Source: Nodularia sp. LEGE 06071
Lineage (GTDB): Bacteria; Cyanobacteriota; Cyanobacteriia; Cyanobacteriales; Nostocaceae
Assembly: GCF_015207755.1 (NCBI RefSeq)
Contig: NZ_JADEWH010000006.1
Span: 62,001-126,000 of the forward strand
DNA length: 64,000 bases
Direction: 5' to 3'
Shown here in pieces: positions 25,383 through 34,411 of this stretch (positions are counted from its first letter, which is position 1; every line of letters begins with the position of its first letter). The notes below the pieces were generated by a model. That model was not told where the DNA came from and made no database searches. It was given only the letters and a program-made list of their open reading frames with translations. A program made the translations under genes and the position numbers.

Positions 25383-25556
25383 GCAATTGAATATGCGAAT
25401 CGCCTACACAATCAGTAGAACAATCGATGTATCAAGAAAATCGCTTCAAGATGTTGACGAAGAGTAAGCCCGAAGTTGCTAAACATCTGCTAGAACAAGC
25501 CCAAGCTGAAGTTAACGCCCGTTGGCAGATGTATCAATATTTGGCTAATCGGTAAT
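25383..25556 (+). pseudogene. nifJ 3'-end fragment (copy 3)
   Basis: About 174 bases match the end of nifJ (18557-18730), reading MYQENRFKMLTKSKPEVAKH and ARWQMYQYLANR then a stop. It shares with copy 2 the extra base in GCGAATCGC and the following TACACAATCAG, so copies 2 and 3 come from one ancestral duplicate. No start codon or upstream nifJ sequence is present. Confidence 0.85.
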
Positions 25557-25656
25557 TAGACATACTTAAACTCATCTATTCCAAGCGATCGCGCTCTCAC
25601 TCTACATCCAGAAAGGCGATCGCGATTGATTTCAGGAATAGTAGTTAACAAACGAT

Positions 25657-28600
25657 TTAGATTTCATAAATATCAGGCCAGTTCCATGCTCCATCCCATC
25701 CTCCTTTATAATATTCCAGACGATCTGGCATCCATTCACCGTTACTTTGTTCTTTAGGATATAATACAGCTTCAAAACCATTATGTGTTTTCCAAGGTTT
25801 GTTATAATTATTCATTCGATTAAGTGCAAATAAAGAACTAACTTTTCCTGCTGTTCCCTTATTATTTTTTTCAAGCATATTTGCAAAAGCATTAACAACA
25901 GCACCATGATGCTTTTCCGGATCTCTTTCACCAAAATCAAACTTAAATGATTCGTCTGCTGTTTTAGCTTTGGTATCAGAACCGAGTAAACTACCATAAA
26001 ATCCCCATGACCAATCTGTATAGTCTGAAAACTCAATATCTTTAGTTTCATATCCACCAATAACTTGTCTGGCCGGATCTAAAGCAATTAATTTTGATAT
26101 GTTGTCGATTTTTCCTTCTTTAGAAATTTCTTTAGCAATTTCATAAGAAACGTAAGAGCCTAGACTATGACCAGCAAGATTAATATTTTTTGCTGAAATT
26201 CCCCAAGATATTAGTTTATTGGTTGCAAATTTAGCAGCAGCTTCGATCCATGATGCTCCAATTCCAACATTCGGGAAGGGCGAAAGGAGTCCAACAGGAA
26301 AGTTTCCACTCTTAGCAGCTTCACTCCAATTTAAAACAAATACTTGATCTCCAGTTTGATAACCATCAATAGCTAAAGCTAGTTTATTAATATTATCTGC
26401 ACTAGGACTACTATCCATTCCGTGGCTAATTATCCATGTAGTGTTGTTGGTAATCCAAGCTGAACCATCAATACGTTCAAGTCCTCCTCGACGAATATCA
26501 CCTTTCTTAGATATGCCTATCCTTCCCCAAGTATGCTTAACTGCTAAATTAAGGTTATAGTAAGTTTCTGCATTATTAAAGCTGGGTAACACACGAATAT
26601 AATAAGTCCCTGCATCGAGATATTCATCAACAGCATCAACATTATTAAACAAGGATGAACGAATAACTTGATTATTGCTGTTGATAAGTTCTATATCTGC
26701 GTATGGATTATTTTTGGAGGGATCATCAAGCCAAACAGTAAATGCACTGCGTTCTTCTAATTGAAACTTGTAATAGTCATTAGTATCAGTTTTACCAACC
26801 CAATCTCTATAGTTATAATTATTGTTATCAGCTAAAGTCCCTAGCCAACGAGCTAGGTTTAAAGTATTACCAGCTTGATCATTAACGTTATTTAGAGGTG
26901 GAGACTCTGGTTCTACTGGTGGAGTATTGGGGCTAGATGTTACCTGATTTTGAAGAGTACCAAGAGTAATTAAAGGATTTTCTCTAGTTCCATTTGGAGT
27001 AGTCACATGAACATGAGTATGAACACCAGTTGATTTACCTGTACTTCCTTCAATTCCCAGAAAATGTCCTTGTTCTATCTTTTGATTGACTTTCAAACTA
27101 GAATTAAAATTACTAAAGTGAACATAGAAGAAATTCCTTTGTAATTGTGAATTCCATATCTGAATATAATTTCCTCCAAATTGATCCTTGCCAATGAACT
27201 TAACTTGACCACCGGCTAAAGCATAAACCTTGCCATCTGGATCTCCATCTTCAGAATCAATAGCATCACCATGTTCTTCGTAAGTTTGATTAATTTTGTT
27301 CCCTATATTATCTCTATAGAGAAGATAGAGATACTGATCATAAGTAATTCCTGGTCCTGAACCAGGATTATTTCCATTACCAGAATTAGGAGGTGGGAAT
27401 AACAGTGAACCATCTGGCTTATAACCTATCGCTGAACCATTCCAAAGAATGTAACCACCAGCAAAATCTTGGCGAGTTTTTCCATCCCAGCTATACTCCG
27501 TACTCTTAGGCGCACCTAAAACTCCCCCTAATCCTCCAGCTTTATTGACATAGTAATCACGAATACCACCCCAAAGCGGGAAAGTACCATACTGACTCTG
27601 GACAGCTGAAACAGTCCCTAACGTTGGATGATTAAAATAGTGGAATTTTGCACCACTGGAATGGGTTTGAACATTTGAAGTAGGTGTACCAAGTTTATAT
27701 TGATTCCAAACCCAGAAAAACTCACCATCCAGACGGTATCCATTGACATAACCACCAATAAAAGTTTCCCCATTCCCTCGGCGAGTAATGCGGCGATCTC
27801 CAAAATTCTGGGCTATATTACCATGTCCATCATCAAAAACATTGCTAGTAGGATAACCTAAAGGAACATTCTGATTTTCAAGGTAAACCCGCCAAATATC
27901 TCCATATACGTAATACGCTTCACTATTGATATCTTGCCTGATGATGATGCCATCACCATTAGCACCGCCCTTAAAGTCTTGAACCAGATCAAATCCAAAC
28001 CAAGTCTTAACATCATTTACAGGAACACCAACACGGTCATAACCACCTTGTTCCCAGAAAGTATCCAGTATTTTTTGATGGGGGTTATTATTGCTATCTA
28101 ATCCCACAATATAATCAGAAGCTTTGTCATAACTCAAATTGACAGCAGCCAAGCCACCATATTCAACGAATTTAGCTTCTACAAGATATTGACTAGCTTG
28201 GGTAAATGTTCCATATCCTTGAATTTCAAAACCTACACCTGTTCTGTTAATCGGACTTTGACCATTAACTGTGACTTGAAAATCATCATCATGTGTACCA
28301 GTAAAGCGATAAGTTCCTCTATCAAAAGGCTTTTGACTAGTCCAACGCACAGAGAAATTATCTGCATTTACACCAGGTGCGGGACTATTTGCACCCCAAT
28401 ATTGATTCGGGTTAATAGAACCACTGACAAAAACTGGATTTCCTGACCAAGTTGTATTATTAAATAATTCAGCCTTCCAACTATCCGCCGGAATGGTTAA
28501 ACTACCATTGACATATTCATAGTAAGTCGGGTTACTCATTCCCGGTGCAAAGAAGAACTTACCATTAGGTAATGCTAATTCATAAGCCCCATTACCTAAA

Positions 28601-31600
28601 TCTTTTTGGGAAGCAACCGGATAACCTAAAACTGCTGCACTCCCAAATTGTTGATAAGCATCTAAAATTTTACCCCAAGCATAGGTAATATTAGGACTAC
28701 CAATTTCTTGCAGCAGGGCAAATTTACCCTGAGTCCCTAAAAATTCTTGAATTTTGCCAATTGGTACTCCTTTTTCTTCTGTGCGAATAGTGTTAAGGGG
28801 AACACCAACCACACTGGCTGACAATGTGTTAACCGCCGCATCATAAGCAGATTTAAACGTGGGATTGACTTTAGTCTCATTTAATGTGCTGGAAATTTCA
28901 GTAGCAGGTTCGTAGGTTAATTTTGAACTATTCAAAACCCAGTCTAAATTAACCGCAGCATTACCACCAAGCTCAAAATATTCCAGTTGGATTTGATGTA
29001 AACCCTCACCTAAATTGATAGTTGCAGAATTAGTGATAAAAGGTTGAGCTTGCCATTTATCAAGAATTTTCACACCATTAATATATAAGCGAACACCGTC
29101 ATCACCCGTGACACTGAAAGTATAATTTCCCGCTCCTTGTAAATATGAATTAGTTGTCCAACGGGCAGAAAAATCATCACTGTTAATTCGACTATCAGGA
29201 CTATCCAAACCCCAATCAAAATTCAAATCTTTACCACTAGTACCTGCACCATCCATGCGGGTAAAGACTGGCGCACCAGCTAAACTTCGGTTATTAAAAT
29301 ACTCACCTACCCAAGGTTCTTCTAGATAGTCAGAAGCATCTATTTGATCTATTGCTGAACCTTCTATTGGTTGGAAAAATAAATTTGGTTCAATTCCGGT
29401 TTCTTCCCAAAATAATTGTGTGACGGCTGCACCAGTATTTTCAAAATGTTCTAGACGAATTTTGTGATATCCTTCATTTAAAGAAACAATCGCTTTACTA
29501 GTTACAGAAGGCTGATCATACCATTGATCTAAAACCAATTTATCATTAATCCACAACCTGACACCATCATCAGATGTGTTAACAAATTCATAAGCTCCGG
29601 CTTGAAAATAGGGTATTGTTGTCCATCTATCCGAGAAATTGTCATTACCAATAGGTATACCCGGCTCACGACCTAAACCCCAGTTTTTATCTAAGAAACC
29701 TGTTCCCGCACTGGTATAACCAACGGCATTACCTGCTAAATTTCGATTATTGTAAAACTCGCCAATCCATTCATCTAAAGAATGTAATTCCTCCCAGCGT
29801 AGAGTATTAATTGCATTACCCAGATTTTCAAAATATTCAACTCTAACTGTGTTATATCCAGGTTTGACAAACACAGGTTGAGTATTAGTAACAAAGCTTT
29901 GCTCCTGCCATTTATCAATAATTTTTACATCATTCACATAGACTCTAATTCCGTCATCAGCTTGACTAATAAAGTTATAGATACCACCCTCAAAAAAGCT
30001 GTTTGTTACCCATCTGATGGAAATATTGTCTTCTTTTATACCTCTAGTATCAGGTGGTGCGCCCGCACCTGCGGCAAAGCGTATTTCTCCAGGGTCATCA
30101 GCCCGTGTAAAAATAGGATTACCTATCATATTTTGGTTATTCCAGTATTGGACAACCCAAGGAGAAGTGCTACCATTGCCACTATCTGGAGGTAAGCTAT
30201 TAATGGCATTTGAATCATAAGCAACAGTAGGCTGACCCTCTTTATAAAGAATCTCGCCACCTTGGAAATGTTGAATAATCCAACCGTCACCAATACCAAC
30301 TTCGCTAGTGATAGGGAATCCCAAGAAACTATTCTCAGCCCCTAAACTGATATATTTTGCACCTATACCACCATAAATAGTAAATATCCCTGCGTCGGAC
30401 TTGAGAATTGCTCCACCTTGGAAGTTTTGCCGTTGTCCATCTTTGGTATTAAAGGCTTCTGAAGTGGCGTAACCTAAGAGTCCATCCCAAGCTTTGGCTT
30501 CTTGATATTTATTCCAAAAGTCTGTACTGTAAGCAACTGTTGGTTGACCAAATTTGTATAAAATTGTCCCACCGACAAAGTTCTGAACTATCCGGTCTCC
30601 CCCAATACCAATTTCGCGACTGGTAGGGAATCCTAAAAAGCTATTTGTAGCGTCTAAAGCTTCATATTTACCAGCAATTGCACCCCAAGTTGGATGTGCG
30701 CCATGTTTAGATAACCAAATCTTGGTAGGAATGCCTTCATTTCCGGAAAAATGTTGAACAATACCCCCACCATTGTCGAGATTATTTAAACCACCATTAA
30801 TATCTATGTAATCGGTTGTAGGATAGCCTAAAGATTTTGCGGCACCTAAATCTAAGAATTTTTGCCAAACTTCACCGCCAACCCAATAGGAATTGTCATT
30901 GGCATTGGATTTCATAATAGCACCACGACCATCTGCACCACCATCAAAGTCTTGAGTATACCCGTTTTCCCAAGGATGGACGTTATTGAGGGGATAACCT
31001 AATTCGGAAATGTCACCATTACGTTGATAGGTATTGACATAAGTACTATGAACTGAACCACCATCATATCCTACTGGCAGTAACGCACCTGTCCAATTAT
31101 TTACTAAGTTGGAATTTTCCCATTTGAAGTGTAGTGCTGCATTCCCTTCTTGTTCAAAATATTCAACGATAATTTGATGCTTTCCTTGAGGAATGAGAAT
31201 ATAACCATCTTGTCGTGACCCAGGTTCAATTGCTGCCCATTTGTCAATTACTTTCACACCATCAATATAAACTCTCACTCCATCATCAGCGCTACTGATA
31301 AAGTTGTATAGTCCGCCGTCAAAAGAGCTATTTGTTGTCCATCGGATAGAAAAATTATCTTCTTTTATACCTGTAGTATCAGGTGGTGCGCCGGCACCTG
31401 CGGCAAAGCGTATTTCTCCAGGCTCATCAGCCCGTGTAAAAATAGGATTACCTATCATATTTTGGTTATTCCAGTATTGGACAACCCAAGGAGAAGTGCT
31501 ACCGTTTCCACTACCTGGCGGTAAGCTATTAATGGCATTTGAATCATAAACAACAGTAGGCTGACCCTCTTTATAAAGAATGTCGCCACCTTGGAAACTT

Positions 31601-33132
31601 TGAATAATCCAACCGTCACCAATACCAGTTTCGCCACTAGTCGGGAATCCCAAGAAACTATTCTCAGCCCCTAAACTGATATATTTTGCACCTATACCAC
31701 CATAAATAGTAAATATCCCTGCGTCGGACTTGAGAATTGCTCCACCTTGGAAGTTTTGCCGTTGTCCATCTTTGGTATTAAAGGCTTCTGAAGTGGCGTA
31801 ACCTAAGAGTCCATCCCAAGCTTGAGCTTCTTGATATTTATTCCAAAAGTCTGTACTGTAAGCAACTGTTGGTTGACCAAATTTGTATAAAATTGTCCCA
31901 CCGACAAAGTTCTGAACTATCCGGTCTCCCCCAATACCAATTTCGCGACTGGTAGGGAATCCTAAAAAGCTATTTGTAGCGTCTAAAGCTTCATATTTAC
32001 CAGCAATTGCACCCCAAGTTGGATGTGCGCCATGTTTAGATAACCAAATCTTGCTAGGAATGCCTTCATTTCCGGAAAAATGTTGAACAATACCCCCACC
32101 ATTGTCGAGATTATTTAAACCACCATTAATATCTATGTAATCGGTTGTAGGATAGCCTAAAGATTTTGCGCCACCTAAATCTAAGAATTTTTGCCAAACT
32201 TCACCGCCAACCCAATAGGAATTGTCATTGGCATTGGATTTCATAATAGCACCACGACCATCTGCACCACCGTCAAAGTCTTGAGTATACCCGTTTTCCC
32301 AAGGATGGACTTTATTGATTGGCGCTCCTAATAAAGTAGCTTCATCATTTCTTTGGAAAGTATTGACATAAGTACTGTGAACTGCACTACCGTCATAACC
32401 AACGGGTAGTATTCCCCCTGTCCAATCGCTTGTAGCTAAAAGCTGATCCCAATTTAAGTTATGAGCAGCACTACCAGCACGCTCAAAATATTCAACTACA
32501 ACCTCATGATATCCCGGTGGAATATTGACGTAAGCATCATTACGCAAATAAGGCTGATCTACCCATCTATCAATGACTTTTACCCCGTGAATAAAGATGC
32601 GGACACCATCATCAGCTTGACTGATAAAGTTGTAAAGTCCACCTTCAAAATAATTCGTTCCTGTCCAGCGAATTGAGAAATTGTCATTATTTATCCCATC
32701 AGCAGGACTACCATCCCCCCAATTAAAATTAAGACCGTCTTCAAAAGTGATTAAATATGGAGTACCGCTTAGAGAAATATTATGGTAGTATTCCGCTTTA
32801 TATTTGCCTTCGCCCAGCAATAATTCTCCAGCTAGATAAACTTCTGTATCCCGACTACCATCAATCCAACCACCGAACTCTTGGCGAATTAGATCATCTT
32901 TAGCATCAGCATTGAAGTCCCCAACAATGATATTGGTGTACTGACCATTAAACGAAGCCATATCTGTCATGGGTAGAGGAAGACCAAAAGTTCCATCCCC
33001 ATTGGATAAATAAATTTCTGTATCCCGATAGCCATCAACCAAACTACCAAACTCTTGGCGAATTAGATCATCTTTAGCATCACCATTGAAGTCCCCAACA
33101 ATAATTCTGGCTTGTTGACCATTAAAAGCCAC
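25657..33132 (-). CDS. Giant modular protein, main part: PA14, LGFP, M23, PPC, lipase
   Basis: The 2491-aa frame continues the upstream 33122-33967 frame after a 2-bp deletion; it opens at a GTG within a repeat. Order: two FG-GAP-like repeats (1-100); PA14-like domains near 107-235, 549-674, 989-1114, 1121-1246, 1272-1402 and 1547-1667 (SADDGVRVYIDGVKVIDKW type); LGFP-like repeat blocks near 240-540, 680-985, 1450-1540 and 1670-1920 (LGAENSFLGFPTSGE); an M23 peptidase domain near 1930-2057 with zinc-ligand candidates HGDAID and GVHTHVHV; a pre-peptidase C-terminal domain near 2081-2197; and an alpha/beta hydrolase near 2230-2430 with GHSLGS nucleophile elbow and LDPAR. It is probably extracellular, binding glycans and acting on peptidoglycan and an ester substrate. 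Confidence 0.75.
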   Translation of the reverse strand: MAFNGQQARIIVGDFNGDAKDDLIRQEFGSLVDGYRDTEIYLSNGDGTFGLPLPMTDMASFNGQYTNIIVGDFNADAKDDLIRQEFGGWIDGSRDTEVYLAGELLLGEGKYKAEYYHNISLSGTPYLITFEDGLNFNWGDGSPADGINNDNFSIRWTGTNYFEGGLYNFISQADDGVRIFIHGVKVIDRWVDQPYLRNDAYVNIPPGYHEVVVEYFERAGSAAHNLNWDQLLATSDWTGGILPVGYDGSAVHSTYVNTFQRNDEATLLGAPINKVHPWENGYTQDFDGGADGRGAIMKSNANDNSYWVGGEVWQKFLDLGGAKSLGYPTTDYIDINGGLNNLDNGGGIVQHFSGNEGIPSKIWLSKHGAHPTWGAIAGKYEALDATNSFLGFPTSREIGIGGDRIVQNFVGGTILYKFGQPTVAYSTDFWNKYQEAQAWDGLLGYATSEAFNTKDGQRQNFQGGAILKSDAGIFTIYGGIGAKYISLGAENSFLGFPTSGETGIGDGWIIQSFQGGDILYKEGQPTVVYDSNAINSLPPGSGNGSTSPWVVQYWNNQNMIGNPIFTRADEPGEIRFAAGAGAPPDTTGIKEDNFSIRWTTNSSFDGGLYNFISSADDGVRVYIDGVKVIDKWAAIEPGSRQDGYILIPQGKHQIIVEYFEQEGNAALHFKWENSNLVNNWTGALLPVGYDGGSVHSTYVNTYQRNGDISELGYPLNNVHPWENGYTQDFDGGADGRGAIMKSNANDNSYWVGGEVWQKFLDLGAAKSLGYPTTDYIDINGGLNNLDNGGGIVQHFSGNEGIPTKIWLSKHGAHPTWGAIAGKYEALDATNSFLGFPTSREIGIGGDRIVQNFVGGTILYKFGQPTVAYSTDFWNKYQEAKAWDGLLGYATSEAFNTKDGQRQNFQGGAILKSDAGIFTIYGGIGAKYISLGAENSFLGFPITSEVGIGDGWIIQHFQGGEILYKEGQPTVAYDSNAINSLPPDSGNGSTSPWVVQYWNNQNMIGNPIFTRADDPGEIRFAAGAGAPPDTRGIKEDNISIRWVTNSFFEGGIYNFISQADDGIRVYVNDVKIIDKWQEQSFVTNTQPVFVKPGYNTVRVEYFENLGNAINTLRWEELHSLDEWIGEFYNNRNLAGNAVGYTSAGTGFLDKNWGLGREPGIPIGNDNFSDRWTTIPYFQAGAYEFVNTSDDGVRLWINDKLVLDQWYDQPSVTSKAIVSLNEGYHKIRLEHFENTGAAVTQLFWEETGIEPNLFFQPIEGSAIDQIDASDYLEEPWVGEYFNNRSLAGAPVFTRMDGAGTSGKDLNFDWGLDSPDSRINSDDFSARWTTNSYLQGAGNYTFSVTGDDGVRLYINGVKILDKWQAQPFITNSATINLGEGLHQIQLEYFELGGNAAVNLDWVLNSSKLTYEPATEISSTLNETKVNPTFKSAYDAAVNTLSASVVGVPLNTIRTEEKGVPIGKIQEFLGTQGKFALLQEIGSPNITYAWGKILDAYQQFGSAAVLGYPVASQKDLGNGAYELALPNGKFFFAPGMSNPTYYEYVNGSLTIPADSWKAELFNNTTWSGNPVFVSGSINPNQYWGANSPAPGVNADNFSVRWTSQKPFDRGTYRFTGTHDDDFQVTVNGQSPINRTGVGFEIQGYGTFTQASQYLVEAKFVEYGGLAAVNLSYDKASDYIVGLDSNNNPHQKILDTFWEQGGYDRVGVPVNDVKTWFGFDLVQDFKGGANGDGIIIRQDINSEAYYVYGDIWRVYLENQNVPLGYPTSNVFDDGHGNIAQNFGDRRITRRGNGETFIGGYVNGYRLDGEFFWVWNQYKLGTPTSNVQTHSSGAKFHYFNHPTLGTVSAVQSQYGTFPLWGGIRDYYVNKAGGLGGVLGAPKSTEYSWDGKTRQDFAGGYILWNGSAIGYKPDGSLLFPPPNSGNGNNPGSGPGITYDQYLYLLYRDNIGNKINQTYEEHGDAIDSEDGDPDGKVYALAGGQVKFIGKDQFGGNYIQIWNSQLQRNFFYVHFSNFNSSLKVNQKIEQGHFLGIEGSTGKSTGVHTHVHVTTPNGTRENPLITLGTLQNQVTSSPNTPPVEPESPPLNNVNDQAGNTLNLARWLGTLADNNNYNYRDWVGKTDTNDYYKFQLEERSAFTVWLDDPSKNNPYADIELINSNNQVIRSSLFNNVDAVDEYLDAGTYYIRVLPSFNNAETYYNLNLAVKHTWGRIGISKKGDIRRGGLERIDGSAWITNNTTWIISHGMDSSPSADNINKLALAIDGYQTGDQVFVLNWSEAAKSGNFPVGLLSPFPNVGIGASWIEAAAKFATNKLISWGISAKNINLAGHSLGSYVSYEIAKEISKEGKIDNISKLIALDPARQVIGGYETKDIEFSDYTDWSWGFYGSLLGSDTKAKTADESFKFDFGERDPEKHHGAVVNAFANMLEKNNKGTAGKVSSLFALNRMNNYNKPWKTHNGFEAVLYPKEQSNGEWMPDRLEYYKGGWDGAWNWPDIYEI
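30051..32320 (-). repeat. Tandem near-identical coding repeats, period 1329 bp
   Basis: The segment near 30051-30990 recurs near 31380-32320 with only scattered differences; the offset is 1329 bp (443 codons). Each copy covers the end of one PA14 module and a whole LGFP-like block. The high DNA identity indicates recent duplication or gene conversion inside the giant gene. Confidence 0.8.
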
Positions 33133-33840
33133 TATCTGTCATGGGTAGAGGATTAGCAAAAGTTCCATCCCCATTAGATAAATAAACTTCTGTATCCCGA
33201 TAGCCATCAGCCGAACTACCAAACTCTTGGCGAATTAGATCATCTTTCCCATCGCCATTGAAGTCCCCAACAATGATATTGGCTTGTTGACCATTAAAAG
33301 CCAGCGTATCTGTCATGGCAATGGGATTAGCAAAAAGACCATCACTATTGGATAAATAAACTTCTGTATCCCGATAGCCATCAACCGAACTACCAAACTC
33401 TTGGCGAATTAGATCATCTTTCCCATCGCCATTGAAGTCCCCAACAATGATATTGGCTTGTTGACCATTAAAAGCCAGCGTATCTGTCATGGCAATGGGA
33501 TTAGCAAAAAGACCATCCCCTTGGGATAAATAAACTTCTGTATCCCGATAGCCATCAACCGAACTACCAAACTCTTGGCGAATTAGATCATCTTTCCCAT
33601 CGCCATTGAAGTCCCCAACAATGATATTGGCTTGTTGACCATTAAAAGCCAGCGTATCTGTCATGGCAATGGGATTAGCAAAAATACCATCCCCTTGGGA
33701 TAAATAAACTTCTGTATCTCGATAGCCATCAACCGAATTACCAAACTCCTGGCGGATGACATCATCTTTCCCATCGCCATTGAAGTCCCCAACAATGATA
33801 TTGGCTTGTTGACCATTAAAAGCCAGCGTATCTGTCATGG
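32969..33840 (-). repeat. Tandem 174-bp coding repeats (FG-GAP-like)
   Basis: ATGACAGATACGCTGGCTTT recurs, as its reverse complement, at 174-bp spacing near 33489, 33315 and 33141. Each unit encodes 58 residues with FNGQQANIIVGDFNGDGKDD and REFG/YRDTEVYLS. The next interval, 33141 to 32969, is 172 bp, locating a 2-bp deletion. Confidence 0.85.
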
Positions 33841-33967
33841 CAATGGGATTTTTAAATGTTGCCTTGGGAATTAATCCGTAACTATTTTCATCAAAATTAC
33901 CGAACTGATTGGAAGAATTATCCAAAGGTGAGTTTGAATTTGAATCTAGTGCTGTAGGGTCAAACAT
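33122..33967 (-). pseudogene. N-terminal part of the giant modular protein, frameshifted
   Basis: This 281-aa frame starts MFDPTALDSNSNSPLDNSSN and runs through four 58-residue repeats (VGDFNGDGKDDLIRQEFG), then ends early at MTDSGF followed by TAA. The repeat consensus at that place is MTDTLAFNGQQ. The DNA reads GATAGTGGC where the consensus has GATACGCTGGC, a loss of two bases. The two frames overlap by 11 bases and the downstream frame resumes at AFNGQQ, so an intact gene would encode about 2770 residues. No classical signal peptide is present. FG-GAP-like calcium-binding repeats are common in cyanobacterial surface proteins. Confidence 0.8.
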
Positions 33968-34141
33968 ACTATGAGGAGTTTATATATGATTGCATATGTA
34001 AAATATTTTACTAGCCGTTCAATGAAAGTTTTATAAATTTATTGTGATTTTCCTTTCTAGTAATATTACTGAAAAATTTAAATTTATTATATATAAATAT
34101 AAACTTTTGTATTAAAATAGTGATTATTCCATCACCAAAAG
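33968..34141. other. AT-rich upstream region of the giant gene
   Basis: The sequence is very AT-rich (ATTTATTATATATAAATATA) and is the likely promoter region for the minus-strand giant gene. No operator was recognised. Confidence 0.4.
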
Positions 34142-34348
34142 TATCTTTGCCCCCGCGCTAGTCAATGGGAAGCATGGAATTATTACTTAGAGGCGGGTGT
34201 GGAGTGACATCACAATAAGTACGTACTCTCAGTAGATCGTAAAGTTTTCCTCAAGGGCGATCGCTACTTGCCTTTGCATGAAGCTAATTCATACTTTCAA
34301 TCAGCAACGCCAAGAGAGTTATATAAATATGCGATCGCATCTTCCTAA
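34142..34348 (+). pseudogene. Decayed gene remnant of unknown family
   Basis: One frame reads ASQWEAWNYYLEAGVE, then TGA, then HHNKYVLSVDRKVFLKGDRY and PLHEANSYFQSATPRELYKY before a TAA at 34346. The protein-like composition on both sides of the TGA, in one frame, suggests a C-terminal gene fragment with a nonsense change (TGG to TGA would restore it). I do not recognise the family, and no start codon or upstream part is present. Confidence 0.4.
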
Positions 34349-34411
34349 CAGCAGATGGATTCACCACATCCAGTTAGACAGTATTAGAATTACATCCACG
34401 CCGTCAGCACT

